A DNA stretch of 64,000 nt. It comes from Streptomyces sp. NRRL F-5135. GTDB taxonomy: Bacteria > Actinomycetota > Actinomycetes > Streptomycetales > Streptomycetaceae. The notes under the pieces were generated by a model. The model had not been told where the DNA came from, did not search any database, and worked only from the letters and a program-made list of their open reading frames with translations. The stretch is from NCBI RefSeq assembly GCF_000719775.1, contig NZ_JOHR01000009.1:416450-480449 (forward strand), read 5' to 3'. The position numbers and the translations under genes are program-made. Of this stretch, positions 26,301 to 34,764 are shown in pieces. Positions within the stretch are counted from its first letter, which is position 1. Every line of letters begins with the position of its first letter.

Positions 26301-27791
26301 CTGCTGGTCGACGGTGCCGGGGGCGAACGCGGCGAGGGGCTGGCCGCCGCCACCGAACTGCCGCATGTGACGGACCACCTCGTCGCCTCCGACCCGGTCA
26401 GGATGCGCGCCTTCGCCCAGGCCCTGGGGGCCGAGCTGAAGCGGCGCGCCGAGTTGCTGGGGCGACTGGACTTCGCCGAGTGGCACGCCCGGCGGGAGGC
26501 GGCGGAGCGCATGTCCGGCCGGCGTCCGCCGAGCGTCACGAGCGCCGAGGGACAGCGGCCTCCCCGGCGGACCGAACCGTACACACCCGAGCCGCGTACG
26601 ACCGAGCAGCGCGCGGCCGAGCAGCGCGCGGCCGAGCAGCGCGCGGCCGAGCAGCGCGCGGCCGAGCAGCGTGCGGCCGAGCAGCGCGCGGCCGAGCAGC
26701 GTGCGGCCGAGCAGCGTGCGGCCGCTTCGCGTACAGCCGAGTCGTTCACGCCGGAGTCGCGCACCGCCGATCCGCGCACCGCCGATCCGCGCACATTCGA
26801 TCCGCGCCCAGCCGAATCACGTACAGCCGGTCCACGCACAGCCGAATCCCGCGCAGCCGATCCGTACATCGCCGAGTCCCGTACGAACGCCGCCGCTGCC
26901 ATGGACCGGCCGCGCGCCGGCCACGCTCCCGACCCGCGGTCCGGCTTCGCCCCCCGCTCCGACCTCGACTCCCAGACCCGGGGCACGCTCCGGCTGCGGA
27001 CCACACCGGCCCGGGCGGACCGGACCGGTTCCGGTGTCCCGCAGCCCGGTGCCCCGCAGCCCGGTGCGTCACGGGAGGGCGCGGGCCAGGCCCGTACGGA
27101 CCGGACCGGCCGCGCGGACCAGGGCCGGGGCCGCTCCGAGCAGCGTCCCGAGCCGTACCCCCGGTCCGGTGCCGAGTACCGCCCCGAAGCGCGCGCCGAG
27201 GGCTCCGGGCGACCGGCGCCCTCCGTCGAGCCCGCCGCCGAACCCGCCGCCGAAGCCGCGGCCCTGCCCCGGCTCGTCGTGCTCGTCGACGACTTCGACG
27301 CCCTGGTCGCACCCGCGCTCGGCAGCCCCGGCCGGCCCGCGGCCGGTTCCGTCGTCCGGGCGCTGGAGGCCGTGGCCCGCGACGGCGAGCGGCTCGGCGT
27401 GCACCTGGTGGCGACCTCGGCCCGCCCGGACCGTACGGTCGACACGGAACTGGCCCAGAGCGCGCGACTGCGGATCGTGCTGGACATACCCCCGGTCGCG
27501 CCCGCGCCGGACGAACCGGCCCCGGGGCGGGGCCGGCTGGGCCATCCCGACGGCCGGGTCACCCCCTTCCAGGGCGGCCGGGTCACCGGCCGCATCCCGC
27601 GCACGGCGACGCTGCGGCCCACGGTCGTGGTGCTGGAGTGGGAGCGGATGGGCGACCCGCCGGCCCGCCGACCGGTCAGGGAGCTCGGCAACGGCCCGAC
27701 GGATCTCGCCCTGCTCGCCAGCGCGCTGGAACGGGCGGCGCGTTCGGTCGAGGCCGTCCCGGTCGCCCCACTGACCTCGGTCCACCTCTGA
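23370..27791 (+). CDS. FHA domain protein with EssC/FtsK-like ATPase region
   Basis: The 1473-residue protein is read from ATG 23370 ([16 protein letters not shown]). Residues about 90-195 are an FHA domain ([28 protein letters not shown]), which reads phosphothreonine. Residues 197-573 are low complexity. About 577-833 resemble a degenerate first EssC/EccC ATPase module ([16 protein letters not shown]). The second module has the Walker A-like GPTGSGRT (949-956), with Arg in place of Lys, and an LVVLVDDFD Walker B (1302-1310). Between them is a roughly 250-residue repeat-rich insertion. No WXG100, EccB, EccD or mycosin gene is nearby. It diverges from pkaA. The role is unknown; a phosphorylation-gated motor or scaffold is possible. 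Confidence 0.85.
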   Translation: MQIRLTVLAPRSGHAGTRACDVLVTAPAGTALAAVASGLATAAAGPDASGGVVLYSGRERLDAQRCALGEPPLIDGAVLSLQVAGEDDVPVDDVPAQLHVVAGPDAGGVHLLHGGRVRIGRSADADVPLDDPDVSRLHCAVTVGDDGRVSVADLGSTNGTTLEGARVGERPVRLAPGALLRLGESALRLTTGGRRPALPTTPDGEGHLRVTRPGPDGSAGPDGAGQAAYGTTAGATGPGDPVAPGTSPAPGDEAGPFGPAGPKGATGRTDAPRRSGSPSPGHGPDHGHGPRRDHGQDGYGYGQDSADMAQASRTAHGGAGPRAAGPPYGGSGTDTPTVSVRHSGAGGSGPARNQGRIQSQGQGEGRTLQAYGPRPSSPIPGRSPGAQYGGPRYGSPPGAPRVPDPRGSDPHTHVGRADGADGTRWQVDGAPGADGPRAHSRTADAPAPGLPGPRASDPHASRTSGSHVPGQPTAGDGAPDSRTPDSGTSDARTPSGSRTDVRTPDARTPGSRRQGTPARGTEVPAAVAAEASGRRRSGGIGAWARRLAGGRDGETTRSVPGPRGADGATGTAHRADTWPDPAEVLLTALGPGTRLWERDSDHPEALVARLGTADRPVGGGPEGKGPLPAVPVTVGFREAGSLGLAGPRERLTGLARWTVAQLAALHSPADLEIVLIGADRTRGVEARCQDWGWLGWLPHVRPAHGQDCRLLLAYDRDQAAARTGELTRRLDTGPLGPSWASAGPEEIAEAAARHDGPRTLVIVDGDPGTAALREATARLAAAGSAAGIHLLCLAETPAASPSSPVAATYEEACAASLPFRECGAVALLSGDVATALRLLRTAVGRPAGHGTVAVVDAVSLAWADRFGRALAPLRASVGGVRGRPAAALPRTARLLDELGLARATPASLMARWASAADGAGDCTAVLGAGPHGPVGVDLTEEGPHLLIEGPTGSGRTELLRSVAASLAAAARPDRLALLLVDGAGGERGEGLAAATELPHVTDHLVASDPVRMRAFAQALGAELKRRAELLGRLDFAEWHARREAAERMSGRRPPSVTSAEGQRPPRRTEPYTPEPRTTEQRAAEQRAAEQRAAEQRAAEQRAAEQRAAEQRAAEQRAAASRTAESFTPESRTADPRTADPRTFDPRPAESRTAGPRTAESRAADPYIAESRTNAAAAMDRPRAGHAPDPRSGFAPRSDLDSQTRGTLRLRTTPARADRTGSGVPQPGAPQPGASREGAGQARTDRTGRADQGRGRSEQRPEPYPRSGAEYRPEARAEGSGRPAPSVEPAAEPAAEAAALPRLVVLVDDFDALVAPALGSPGRPAAGSVVRALEAVARDGERLGVHLVATSARPDRTVDTELAQSARLRIVLDIPPVAPAPDEPAPGRGRLGHPDGRVTPFQGGRVTGRIPRTATLRPTVVVLEWERMGDPPARRPVRELGNGPTDLALLASALERAARSVEAVPVAPLTSVHL
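26601..26720 (+). repeat. Eight tandem 15-bp repeats encoding (A/T)EQRA inside the FHA/FtsK-like gene
   Basis: The first unit reads TEQRA and the next seven AEQRA, with only C/T changes at the Arg codon. The array sits inside the ATPase domain insertion between Walker A and Walker B. The encoded segment is probably a charged helix. Further RT-A/P-E-SR type repeats follow to about 26890. Confidence 0.9.
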
Positions 27792-27838
27792 GAGGCCCCT
27801 GGTCCCGCCGATAACACCCCCGGTCAGGACGTATATCC

Positions 27839-27884
27839 CCGGGCCACATCACGAGCCCATCACGATCAACGACTTGTGGCCCGG
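27839..27884. terminator. Inverted repeat after the FHA/FtsK-like gene
   Basis: CCGGGCCACA at 27839-27848 pairs with TGTGGCCCGG at 27875-27884 across 26 bases. It starts 48 bp past the large gene's stop and just ahead of a candidate promoter for the ABC transporter, so it is either a terminator or an operator. Confidence 0.4.
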
Positions 27885-27891
27885 AGCGGTA

Positions 27892-27920
27892 TTGCGGCCC
27901 CCGGCCCCCCGGCGTAGGAC
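27892..27920 (+). promoter_or_regulatory. Candidate promoter of the ABC transporter operon
   Basis: TTGCGG at 27892-27897 and TAGGAC at 27915-27920 are separated by 17 bp, a fair match to the principal vegetative sigma factor. It lies about 100 bp ahead of the binding-protein start. Confidence 0.4.
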
Positions 27921-28017
27921 TGTGCCACGGGACGGGAGCAGCGCCGCTACGTCGACGGCCGCGCGGCCGGTCCCGCATGCGTAGATCCGTACGCACACGG
28001 GAGAGAACGGGACAGTG

Positions 28018-29475
28018 ATGCGCACAACTCGCGGAGCAGACGCACCTTTGGGTGCCGGCGGAACCGCCGCGCCTGACATACGCACGCACGGCGCACCTCG
28101 CGGGTCCGGCCGGTCCGGCCGGTCCGGCACCCGACGGGCCGCCGTGGCCCTCGCCGCCACCGCCGCCCTCGCGCTCTCCGGCTGCGGCGGCGGCTCGGAC
28201 GACGACAAGGGGGCGAAGGGCTCGGGCGACGGCGCCGAGAAGCCCGCGGTCACGGTCCAGCTGCCCAAGCTGACGGGCGAGACCGTGCAGGTCGCGGCCG
28301 TCTGGACCGGTCCGGAACAGGCCAACTTCACCAAGGTCCTCGACGAGTTCGAGAAGCGCACGGGCGCGAAGGTCACCTTCGTCCCCGCCCAGGACCCGAT
28401 CGTCAACTTCCTCGGTACGAAGATCGCCGGGGGCAGCCCGCCCGATGTGGCGATGCTGCCGCAGGTGGGCGCGATCCAGCAGGCCGTGGCGAAGAAGTGG
28501 GCCAAGCCCGCGGGCGCCGAGGCCAAGGCCCAGCTCACCAAGAACTACAGCAAGGGCTGGCAGGACCTGGGCGCGGTCGACGGCACGCAGTACGGCGTGT
28601 ACTTCAAGGCCGCCAACAAGTCCCTGGTCTGGTACAACACCGCCGCGTTCGACAACGCGGGCGCGTCGGTTCCGAAGACCTGGCAGGAGTTCCTGTCGAC
28701 CGCCGAGACGATCTCCGCCTCGGGGGTCACCCCCGTCTCGGTCGGCGGCGCGGACGGCTGGACCCTCACCGACTGGTTCGAGAACATCTACCTCTCCCAG
28801 GCGGGTCCGGAGAAGTACGACCAGCTCGCCCGGCACGAGATCAAGTGGACCGACCCCTCCGTGAAGGAGGCGCTCACCACACTCGGCCAGCTCTTCGGCA
28901 AGCCGAACCTGATCGCCGGCGGCGCGGACGGCGCGCTCCAGACGGAGTTCCCCGCGTCCGTCACCCAGACGTTCACCGGCGGCGACCAGCCGAAGGGGGC
29001 GATGGTCTTCGAAGGGGACTTCGTCGGCGTCAACATCGCGGAGACCGACGCGAAGATAGGTGAGGACGCGAAGGTCTTCCCCTTCCCGGCGGTGGGTGCC
29101 GACTCGCCGGTCGTGACGGGCGGCGACGCGGCCGTGGCGCTGAAGGACACCAAGGGCGCGCAGGCGCTGCTGACGTTCCTGGCCTCCACGGACGCGGCTC
29201 ACATCTGGGCCGAGGCGGGCGGCTTCGTCTCGCCGAACAAGTCCCTGGACACCGCCGCGTACCCGAACGACGTCCAGCGCGACATCGCCAAGGCGCTGAT
29301 CGCCGCGGGCGACGACTTCCGCTTCGACATGTCGGACCAGATGCCGCAGTCGTTCGGCGGCACGCCCGGCAAGGGTGAGTGGAAGGCGCTCCAGGACTTC
29401 CTGAAGAACCCGAAGGACGTGGCGGGCGCCCAGCGGCAGCTGGAGTCGGCCGCGGCCAAGGCGTACCAGAGCTGA
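28018..29475 (+). CDS. Extracellular solute-binding lipoprotein, ABC sugar-type
   Basis: The 485-residue protein has an unusually long Gly/Arg-rich N-terminus before the hydrophobic segment and lipobox LALSGC (acylated Cys56). A family-1 solute-binding fold follows: VWTGPEQANFTKVLDEFEKRTG, GSPPDVAMLPQVG, SLVWYNTAAFDNAG with TWQEFL, and GDFVGVNIAE. Such proteins deliver carbohydrates or related solutes to a CUT1-type importer. ATG 28018 is preceded by an in-frame GTG at 28015; a GGGAGAGAACGGGA site serves either. Two permease genes follow at once (5-bp gap), but no ATPase gene, so the transporter probably uses a shared multi-sugar ATPase such as MsiK. Confidence 0.9.
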   Translation: MRTTRGADAPLGAGGTAAPDIRTHGAPRGSGRSGRSGTRRAAVALAATAALALSGCGGGSDDDKGAKGSGDGAEKPAVTVQLPKLTGETVQVAAVWTGPEQANFTKVLDEFEKRTGAKVTFVPAQDPIVNFLGTKIAGGSPPDVAMLPQVGAIQQAVAKKWAKPAGAEAKAQLTKNYSKGWQDLGAVDGTQYGVYFKAANKSLVWYNTAAFDNAGASVPKTWQEFLSTAETISASGVTPVSVGGADGWTLTDWFENIYLSQAGPEKYDQLARHEIKWTDPSVKEALTTLGQLFGKPNLIAGGADGALQTEFPASVTQTFTGGDQPKGAMVFEGDFVGVNIAETDAKIGEDAKVFPFPAVGADSPVVTGGDAAVALKDTKGAQALLTFLASTDAAHIWAEAGGFVSPNKSLDTAAYPNDVQRDIAKALIAAGDDFRFDMSDQMPQSFGGTPGKGEWKALQDFLKNPKDVAGAQRQLESAAAKAYQS

Positions 29476-29480
29476 CGGCG

Positions 29481-30860
29481 ATGAAATCGACGGCCACGGG
29501 GGGCGCCGCCGCGCCGGTGCCCCCCGCCCCCGCCCCCGCTCCGGACCGGGACACGCCCCCGAACGCGCGCAAGAGCGTGACGGGTACGCGGAAACTGATC
29601 GCCGCCGGCTTCCTGCTGCCCGCCCTGGTGCTGCTGGGCGCGCTCGTGGTCTACCCGATCGGGTACTCGGTCTACCGGTCCTTCTTCGACAAGTCGGGGG
29701 ACTCCTTCGCCGGGCTCGGCAACTACGTCGAGATCTTCACCGACGACACCATCCTCACGGCGGTGCGGAACAACGCGATCTGGGTCGTGGTGGCGCCCAC
29801 CGTCGCCACCGCGCTCGGCCTGATCTTCGCCGTCCTCACCGAACGGGTCCGCTGGGGCACGGCGTTCAAGCTGGTCGTCTTCATGCCCATGGCGATCTCG
29901 ATGCTCGCCGCGGGCATCATCTTCCGCCTGGTGTACGAGCAGGACCCGAACCGGGGCGTCGCCAACGCGGTCTGGGTGGGCGTGCACGACACGTTCAACG
30001 AGTCGGCCGGCTTCCCCAAGGCCCGTCCCCTGCCGGTGCATCCGCTGAAACCGGGCGGCGGCGGCTCGTTCGTCACCAAGGAGCCCGTACGCGCGGGCAC
30101 ACCGGCCCAGTTGCCGCTGGTGGGCGTCGCTCCGGCGAAGATGCCGTCGGACGCGCGGCCGGCCGCCGCGGCGAAGCCGGCCGACGGCGAGGTCACGGGC
30201 ACGGCCTGGCTGGACTTCACCCGGGGCGGCGGCGGCAGACCCAATGTCGTCGACCCCGAGGAACTGGGCCTCAAGGGCATCAAGGTGGAGGCCGTCAAGG
30301 ACGGCAAGGTGGTGGCCTCGGCGACCGCGGCGGCCGACGGAACGTTCAGCCTGCCGGCGGCGGCCGACGGGGCACAGCTGCGGCTGCCTGCGACGAACTT
30401 CCGGGAGCCGTACAACGGCGTGGACTGGCTCGGCCCGACGTTCGTCACCCCCGCCATCATCGGCAGTTACGTGTGGATGTGGGCCGGCTTCGCGATGGTG
30501 CTGATCGCGGCCGGTCTGGCGGGTGTGCCGCGCGAGCTCATGGAAGCCGCCCGGGTGGACGGTGCCAACGAGTGGCAGGTCTTCCGCCGGGTGACCGTTC
30601 CCCTGCTGGCGCCGGTGCTCGCGGTCGTGATGGTCACGCTGATGATCAATGTGCTCAAGATCTTCGACCTGGTCTTCATCATCGCGCCGGGCTCGTCCCA
30701 GGACGACGCGAACGTGCTGGCGCTCCAGCTCTACCGCTCGTCGTTCGGCACGGACGCGGACCTGGGGGTCGGCAGCGCGATCGCCGTCCTGCTGCTCCTG
30801 CTGGTGATCCCGGTGATGTTGTTCAACGTGCGGCGCATGCGAAGGGAGACCCGCCGATGA
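29481..30860 (+). CDS. ABC sugar permease (MalF type) with inserted extracytoplasmic domain
   Basis: This is a 459-residue permease. Helices near 40-62, 96-120 and 128-150 are followed by a soluble stretch from about 155 to 315, then the remaining helices and the EAA loop ELMEAARVDGANEWQVFRRV. The insertion begins with a Pro/Gly linker and contains VTGTAWLDFTRGGG, LKGIKVEAVKDGKVVAS and ADGTFSLPA, which reads like a small beta-sandwich of the carboxypeptidase-regulatory/Cna-B kind facing outward. Ordinary MalF-type permeases of this group are about 300 residues. The ATG has no other clear ribosome site, so coupling to the lipoprotein gene is likely. Confidence 0.88.
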   Translation: MKSTATGGAAAPVPPAPAPAPDRDTPPNARKSVTGTRKLIAAGFLLPALVLLGALVVYPIGYSVYRSFFDKSGDSFAGLGNYVEIFTDDTILTAVRNNAIWVVVAPTVATALGLIFAVLTERVRWGTAFKLVVFMPMAISMLAAGIIFRLVYEQDPNRGVANAVWVGVHDTFNESAGFPKARPLPVHPLKPGGGGSFVTKEPVRAGTPAQLPLVGVAPAKMPSDARPAAAAKPADGEVTGTAWLDFTRGGGGRPNVVDPEELGLKGIKVEAVKDGKVVASATAAADGTFSLPAAADGAQLRLPATNFREPYNGVDWLGPTFVTPAIIGSYVWMWAGFAMVLIAAGLAGVPRELMEAARVDGANEWQVFRRVTVPLLAPVLAVVMVTLMINVLKIFDLVFIIAPGSSQDDANVLALQLYRSSFGTDADLGVGSAIAVLLLLLVIPVMLFNVRRMRRETRR

Positions 30861-31843
30861 GCACGGACGTGTACGACGGTGGGGTCCCGGCGGGATCCGG
30901 GAAGGGCGGCGCGGACGCCTCGACGGGTGACGCGTCCTCGAAGGGAACGGCGTCCGCGCCGGGGGCCGGGCCGGGAGCCGGACCGGGGGCCCGGCCGTCC
31001 CTCGGCAGCCGTCTCGTGGCGAGCGCGAGCGGCGGGGCGCTGCGGATCTTCCTGATCCTGGTCGCGCTGTTCTGGCTGATGCCGACGATCGGCCTGCTGC
31101 TGTCCTCGCTGCGCGACTCCTCCGACATCGCGGCGAGCGGCTGGTGGGAGATCTTCATCGCGCCCGCCCAGCTCACCACGGAGAACTACGCGCGGCTCCT
31201 GGACAACGAGGTCATCACCGGCTCCCTGCTCTCCTCGGTCACGATCACCGTCCCGGCGACGGTCCTGGTCGTGGTGATCGGCTCGCTCGCCGGTTACGCC
31301 TTCGCCTGGATGGACTTCCCCGGCCGCGACTGGTGGTTCCTGGTGGTGGTGGGGCTGCTGGTGGTGCCGGTGCAGGTGGCGCTGGTGCCGGTGTCGAAGC
31401 TGTTCGGTGCCATCGGCATCTTCGAGACGACCTTCGGCGTGGTCCTCTTCCACGTCGCCTTCGGCCTGCCCTTCGCGATCTTCCTGCTGCGGAACTTCTT
31501 CGCGGAGATCCCGAGGGAGCTGCTGGAGGCGGCGCGGCTCGACGGCGCGGGCGAGATCCGGCTGTTCACGCGGGTGGTGCTGCCGCTCGGCGGACCCGCG
31601 ATCGCCTCGCTGGGGATCTTCCAGTTCCTGTGGGTCTGGAACGACATGCTGGTCGCGCTGATCTTCGCGGACTCCAAGAGCCCGCCGATCACCGTGGCGC
31701 TCCAGCAGCAGGTGCGGCAGTTCGGCAACAACATCGACGTCATGGCGCCGGGCGCCTTCGTGTCGATGGTGATTCCCCTGGTCGTGTTCTTCGCGTTCCA
31801 GCGCCAGTTCGTGACGGGAGTGATGGCGGGAGCCGTCAAGTAG
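30857..31843 (+). CDS. ABC sugar permease (MalG type)
   Basis: The 328-residue second permease overlaps the first by ATGA. A disordered cytoplasmic N-terminus (Gly/Ala/Pro, about 50 residues) precedes six helices, starting with IFLILVALFWLMPTIGLLLSS. The EAA loop is ELLEAARLDGAGEIRLFTRV, the contact for the ATPase. The C-terminal GNNIDVMAPGAFVSMVIPLV and FVTGVMAGAVK end is typical of CUT1 MalG-like permeases. It closes the three-gene operon, and a bidirectional terminator follows at 31868. Confidence 0.92.
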   Translation: MSTDVYDGGVPAGSGKGGADASTGDASSKGTASAPGAGPGAGPGARPSLGSRLVASASGGALRIFLILVALFWLMPTIGLLLSSLRDSSDIAASGWWEIFIAPAQLTTENYARLLDNEVITGSLLSSVTITVPATVLVVVIGSLAGYAFAWMDFPGRDWWFLVVVGLLVVPVQVALVPVSKLFGAIGIFETTFGVVLFHVAFGLPFAIFLLRNFFAEIPRELLEAARLDGAGEIRLFTRVVLPLGGPAIASLGIFQFLWVWNDMLVALIFADSKSPPITVALQQQVRQFGNNIDVMAPGAFVSMVIPLVVFFAFQRQFVTGVMAGAVK

Positions 31844-31867
31844 CGCCGCGCCACGGACGCGCGAAGG

Positions 31868-31904
31868 GGGCCGGCCCACGGGACTGATGTCCACGGGCCG
31901 GCCC
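31868..31904. terminator. Bidirectional terminator between ABC operon and tetR
   Basis: GGGCCGGCCC occurs at 31868-31877 and 31895-31904; because it is self-complementary the two copies pair, and GGAC/GTCC extends the stem inside. It sits between two convergent stop codons. Confidence 0.75.
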
Positions 31905-31915
31905 TCTCTCCGTAC

Positions 31916-32722
31916 TCAATCGCGCGTGAGCGCCGCGACGGCCGAGGCCGCCAGATCGTCCAGGTACCCCTGGGGCAGGCCGGACCGCACCACCACCAGC
32001 CGCCAGTAGAGCGGACCGATCATCAGGTCCAGCGCCCGGTCCGCGTCCGTGTCCGCGGGCAACTCCCCCCGCTCGACCGCCTCGCGGACGATCACCGCGG
32101 CGATGCCCCGCTGCCCGTCCAGCAGCGCCGCCTTGATCGCCTCGGAGATCTCCGGCTGCCGGGCCGCCTCCACCAGCAGGTCCGGGATGACCTGCGAGGC
32201 CACCGGGTGACGCAGCGCGTGCGCGGCCACCTCGAGCAGGGCGCGCACATCGCCGTACAGCGAACCGGTGGCGGGGGCGGGCAGCCCCTGCGCGGCGAAG
32301 GCGGAGACCAGGTCGAGTACGAGCGCCAGCTTGGACTTCCAGCGCCGGTAGACGGCGGTCTTGCCGACCCCGGCCCGGCGCGCGATGCCCTCGATGGACA
32401 TCCGGGCGAAGCCGACCGCGGCCAGTTCCTCGAAGACGGCGGCCCGGATGGCGTCGGTCACGTCCTCCCGGAGAACGGCCGCCCCGGCGGGGGTACGGCG
32501 CGGGGTGCGTGAACCCGGCGTACGGGAGCCGCCCGGCGTGCGGGAAGCGCCGGGCGTGCGGGAATCGCCGGGCGTGCGCTTGCGCGACGCCTCGTTCGTA
32601 CGGGCCCCCCGCGCGCCTCCGGCTCCGGCTCCCGTCCCAGGCGCGGCGGGCGCGGCGGGCGCGGCCGTCTCGCGGTCGGTGCCGCGCACGTTGTCACGCG
32701 AGTTCTCGCCGTCAGTGCTCAT
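31916..32722 (-). CDS. TetR family transcriptional regulator
   Basis: The protein has 268 residues. The first 80 or so are a disordered Arg/Thr/Pro/Gly region with SRTPG repeats, unusual for the family. The helix-turn-helix follows: AAVFEELAAVGFARMSIEGIARRAGVGKTAVYRRWKSK (two stretches around GFARMS and GVGKTAVYRRW). A helical ligand domain with the TetR_C motif SLYGDVRALLEVAAHALRHP and MIGPLYWRLVV completes it. It diverges from the TagG-like exporter gene, so regulation of that exporter or itself is likely. The ATG at 32722 is used; an in-frame ATG at 32743 is possible. Confidence 0.9.
   Translation of the reverse strand: MSTDGENSRDNVRGTDRETAAPAAPAAPGTGAGAGGARGARTNEASRKRTPGDSRTPGASRTPGGSRTPGSRTPRRTPAGAAVLREDVTDAIRAAVFEELAAVGFARMSIEGIARRAGVGKTAVYRRWKSKLALVLDLVSAFAAQGLPAPATGSLYGDVRALLEVAAHALRHPVASQVIPDLLVEAARQPEISEAIKAALLDGQRGIAAVIVREAVERGELPADTDADRALDLMIGPLYWRLVVVRSGLPQGYLDDLAASAVAALTRD
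32520..32573 (-). repeat. Tandem 18-bp repeats in the TetR N-terminus
   Basis: Three units (32520-32537, 32538-32555, 32556-32573) plus a shorter flanking copy encode the SRTPGx motif of the regulator's extension. Confidence 0.75.
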
Positions 32723-32861
32723 CGCCCCGAGCATAGCGGACATCCACGTGACGACGAGACGGTTGCGTTGCGACGCTCTGCGTCCTACCTTTGGCGTTGC
32801 GACGATACGGAGCCGTCCCGTCGTCGAGCCGCTCCCGCCCCCTCCGCGAAAGCGATCCGCC

Positions 32862-33818
32862 GTGAGCCAGACAGCCGCACCGTCCCCACCGTCCTCAGCG
32901 CCCCCACCGGCTTCCAAGGCCCCGGAGACCGTCACCGGGCCCGCCGCCACCGAGGACCTGAGCGCCCTCGCCGCTCGGCACGGACTCACCGTGAGCGGCG
33001 CCCGCCCCTCGGTGCCCGCCTATGTCCGCCGGCTCTGGTCGCGGCGTCACTTCATCACCGCGTTCGCCACCGCTCGGCTGACCGCCCAGTACAGCCAGGC
33101 GAAGCTGGGCCAGGTCTGGCAGCTGATGACCCCGCTGCTGAACGCGACGGTCTACTACTTCATCTTCGGCCTGCTCCTGGACACAAAGAACGGCGTGCCG
33201 GACTTCGTGCCGTTCCTGGTCACGGGCGTCTTCATCTGGACGTACACCTCCAACTCGGTCACCGCGGGCACCCGCGCGATCTCCGGCAACCTCGGCCTCG
33301 TCCGGGCGCTGCACTTCCCGCGCGCCGCACTGCCCATCGCCCTGGCCCTGCAACAGCTCCAGCAACTGCTGTTCTCGATGGGCGCGCTGGTGGTGATCCT
33401 GTTCTGCTTCGGCGTACATCCGGAGTTCAGCTGGCTGCTCGCCCTGCCCGCCCTGGCCCTCCAGTCGCTGTTCAACACCGGGCTGTCGATGGTCTTCGCC
33501 CGGCTGGCCGCGAAGACCCCGGACATCTCCCAGCTGATGCCGTTCGTCCTGCGTACCTGGATGTACGTGTCGGGCGTCATGTGGAGCCTCGACAAGCTCG
33601 CGGGCAGCGACCGGCTGCCGCACGCGGTGGTCACGGCCCTCCAGTACAACCCGGCCGCCGTCTACATCGACCTGATGCGCTTCGCGCTCATCGACAGCTT
33701 CACCGGCGCCCAGCTCCCGCCGCACGTCTGGGCGGTCGCGCTCGGCTGGGCGGTGCTCGTCGGGGTCGGCGGGTTCCTGTTCTTCTGGAAGGCGGAGGAG
33801 GAGTACGGACGTGGCTGA
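32862..33818 (+). CDS. ABC-2 permease of a cell-wall polymer exporter, TagG/Wzm type
   Basis: The 318-residue permease begins at a GTG (VSQTAAPSPPSS); the first 45 residues are a Pro/Ala-rich cytoplasmic lead. LWSRRHFITAFATARLTAQYSQAKLGQVWQLMTPLL is the family's entry motif (amphipathic helix ending in QLMTPLLNA), followed by six helices and HFPRAALPI. Together with the next gene product it would export a glycopolymer such as a teichoic acid or teichulosonic acid. The ribosome site is weak, so the exact start is less certain. It diverges from the TetR gene; the 139-bp gap contains GCGTTGCGACG direct repeats at about 32766 and 32794 that could be operators. Confidence 0.88.
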   Translation: MSQTAAPSPPSSAPPPASKAPETVTGPAATEDLSALAARHGLTVSGARPSVPAYVRRLWSRRHFITAFATARLTAQYSQAKLGQVWQLMTPLLNATVYYFIFGLLLDTKNGVPDFVPFLVTGVFIWTYTSNSVTAGTRAISGNLGLVRALHFPRAALPIALALQQLQQLLFSMGALVVILFCFGVHPEFSWLLALPALALQSLFNTGLSMVFARLAAKTPDISQLMPFVLRTWMYVSGVMWSLDKLAGSDRLPHAVVTALQYNPAAVYIDLMRFALIDSFTGAQLPPHVWAVALGWAVLVGVGGFLFFWKAEEEYGRG

Positions 33819-34668
33819 GCACAGGACGGACAGCACCGAACGCGGGACGGACACGACTGGGCGCGGTACGGACACGGCCGAACGCACGGGCACGGCCGAT
33901 CCCGTCCCCACCGTCGTCGTCGACGGTGTCCACATCACCTACACCGTCCATGGCTCCCGGGGCGGCAAGGGCAGCGCCACCTCCGCGCTCAGCCGGATCG
34001 TCTCGCGGCGGCGCGCCGTCCCCGGGGCGCGCCGGGTGCACGCGGTACGCGGCGTGAGCTTCGCCGCGTACAAGGGCGAGGCGATCGGACTGATCGGCTC
34101 CAACGGCTCCGGCAAGTCGACTCTTCTCAAGGCGATCGCGGGGCTCCTGCCCCCGACGGAGGGCAAGGTCTTCACCCGGGGCCAGCCCTCGCTCCTCGGT
34201 GTCAACGCGGCCCTGATGAACGACCTGACCGGTGAGCGCAACGTCATCCTGGGCGGACTGGCGACGGGCATGACGCGGGAGCAGGTCCGCGACCGCTACG
34301 CGGAGATCGTCGACTTCTCCGGCATCAACGAGAAGGGGGACTTCATCACGCTGCCGATGCGGACGTACTCCTCCGGTATGGCCGCCCGGCTGCGCTTCTC
34401 GATCGCGGCCGCCAAGAGCCATGACGTCCTGCTGATCGACGAGGCGCTGTCCACCGGTGACGCGAGGTTCCAGCGCCGCAGCAAGGAACGGATCGCCGCG
34501 CTGCGCGAGGAGGCCGGCACCGTCTTCCTCGTCAGCCACAGCAACAAGTCGATCCTCGAGACCTGTGACCGGGCGCTGTGGCTGGAGTCGGGCACGCTGC
34601 GGATGGACGGCCCGGCGCGGGAGGTCGTCGCCGCGTACGAGCGCTTCACGGGCGGCAGGAAGAAGTAG
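33811..34668 (+). CDS. ABC ATPase of a cell-wall polymer exporter, TagH/Wzt type
   Basis: The 285-residue ATPase starts at a GTG that overlaps the permease by 8 bases. After an N-terminal Thr/Asp/Arg-rich repeat (RGTDT units, residues 5-25) come VDGVHITYTVHG, RRVHAVRGVSF, Walker A GSNGSGKST (96-104), the family-typical YSSGMAARLRFS signature and VLLIDEALSTGD Walker B, with LVSHSNKSI as switch. This subgroup (TagH, Wzt, RfbE) energises export of undecaprenyl-linked polymers. There is no C-terminal carbohydrate-binding extension. Confidence 0.92.
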   Translation: MAEHRTDSTERGTDTTGRGTDTAERTGTADPVPTVVVDGVHITYTVHGSRGGKGSATSALSRIVSRRRAVPGARRVHAVRGVSFAAYKGEAIGLIGSNGSGKSTLLKAIAGLLPPTEGKVFTRGQPSLLGVNAALMNDLTGERNVILGGLATGMTREQVRDRYAEIVDFSGINEKGDFITLPMRTYSSGMAARLRFSIAAAKSHDVLLIDEALSTGDARFQRRSKERIAALREEAGTVFLVSHSNKSILETCDRALWLESGTLRMDGPAREVVAAYERFTGGRKK

Positions 34669-34707
34669 CGCCCCGGCACCGACCGCGCGAGGGCGTCCGA
34701 AGGGAGT

Positions 34708-34750
34708 GGGAGGGGCGGCCGGCTCACCGTACGAGCCGGCCGCCCCTCCC
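34708..34750. terminator. Bidirectional terminator between the exporter and glutamate dehydrogenase
   Basis: An 18-bp perfect stem (34708-34725 with 34733-34750, starting GGGAGGGGCGGCCGGCTC) and a seven-base loop lie between two convergent genes. Confidence 0.92.
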
Positions 34751-34764
34751 TCGTCCGCCGCCGG

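Noticed and set aside
26601..26720. CRISPR-like tandem array
   Set aside because: The repeats are contiguous 15-mers in frame with a coding sequence and have no spacers.
23370..27791. Assignment as the EccC motor of a type VII secretion locus
   Set aside because: No WXG100, EccB, EccD, EccE or mycosin gene lies in the window, and the Walker A is altered, so only a family resemblance is claimed.
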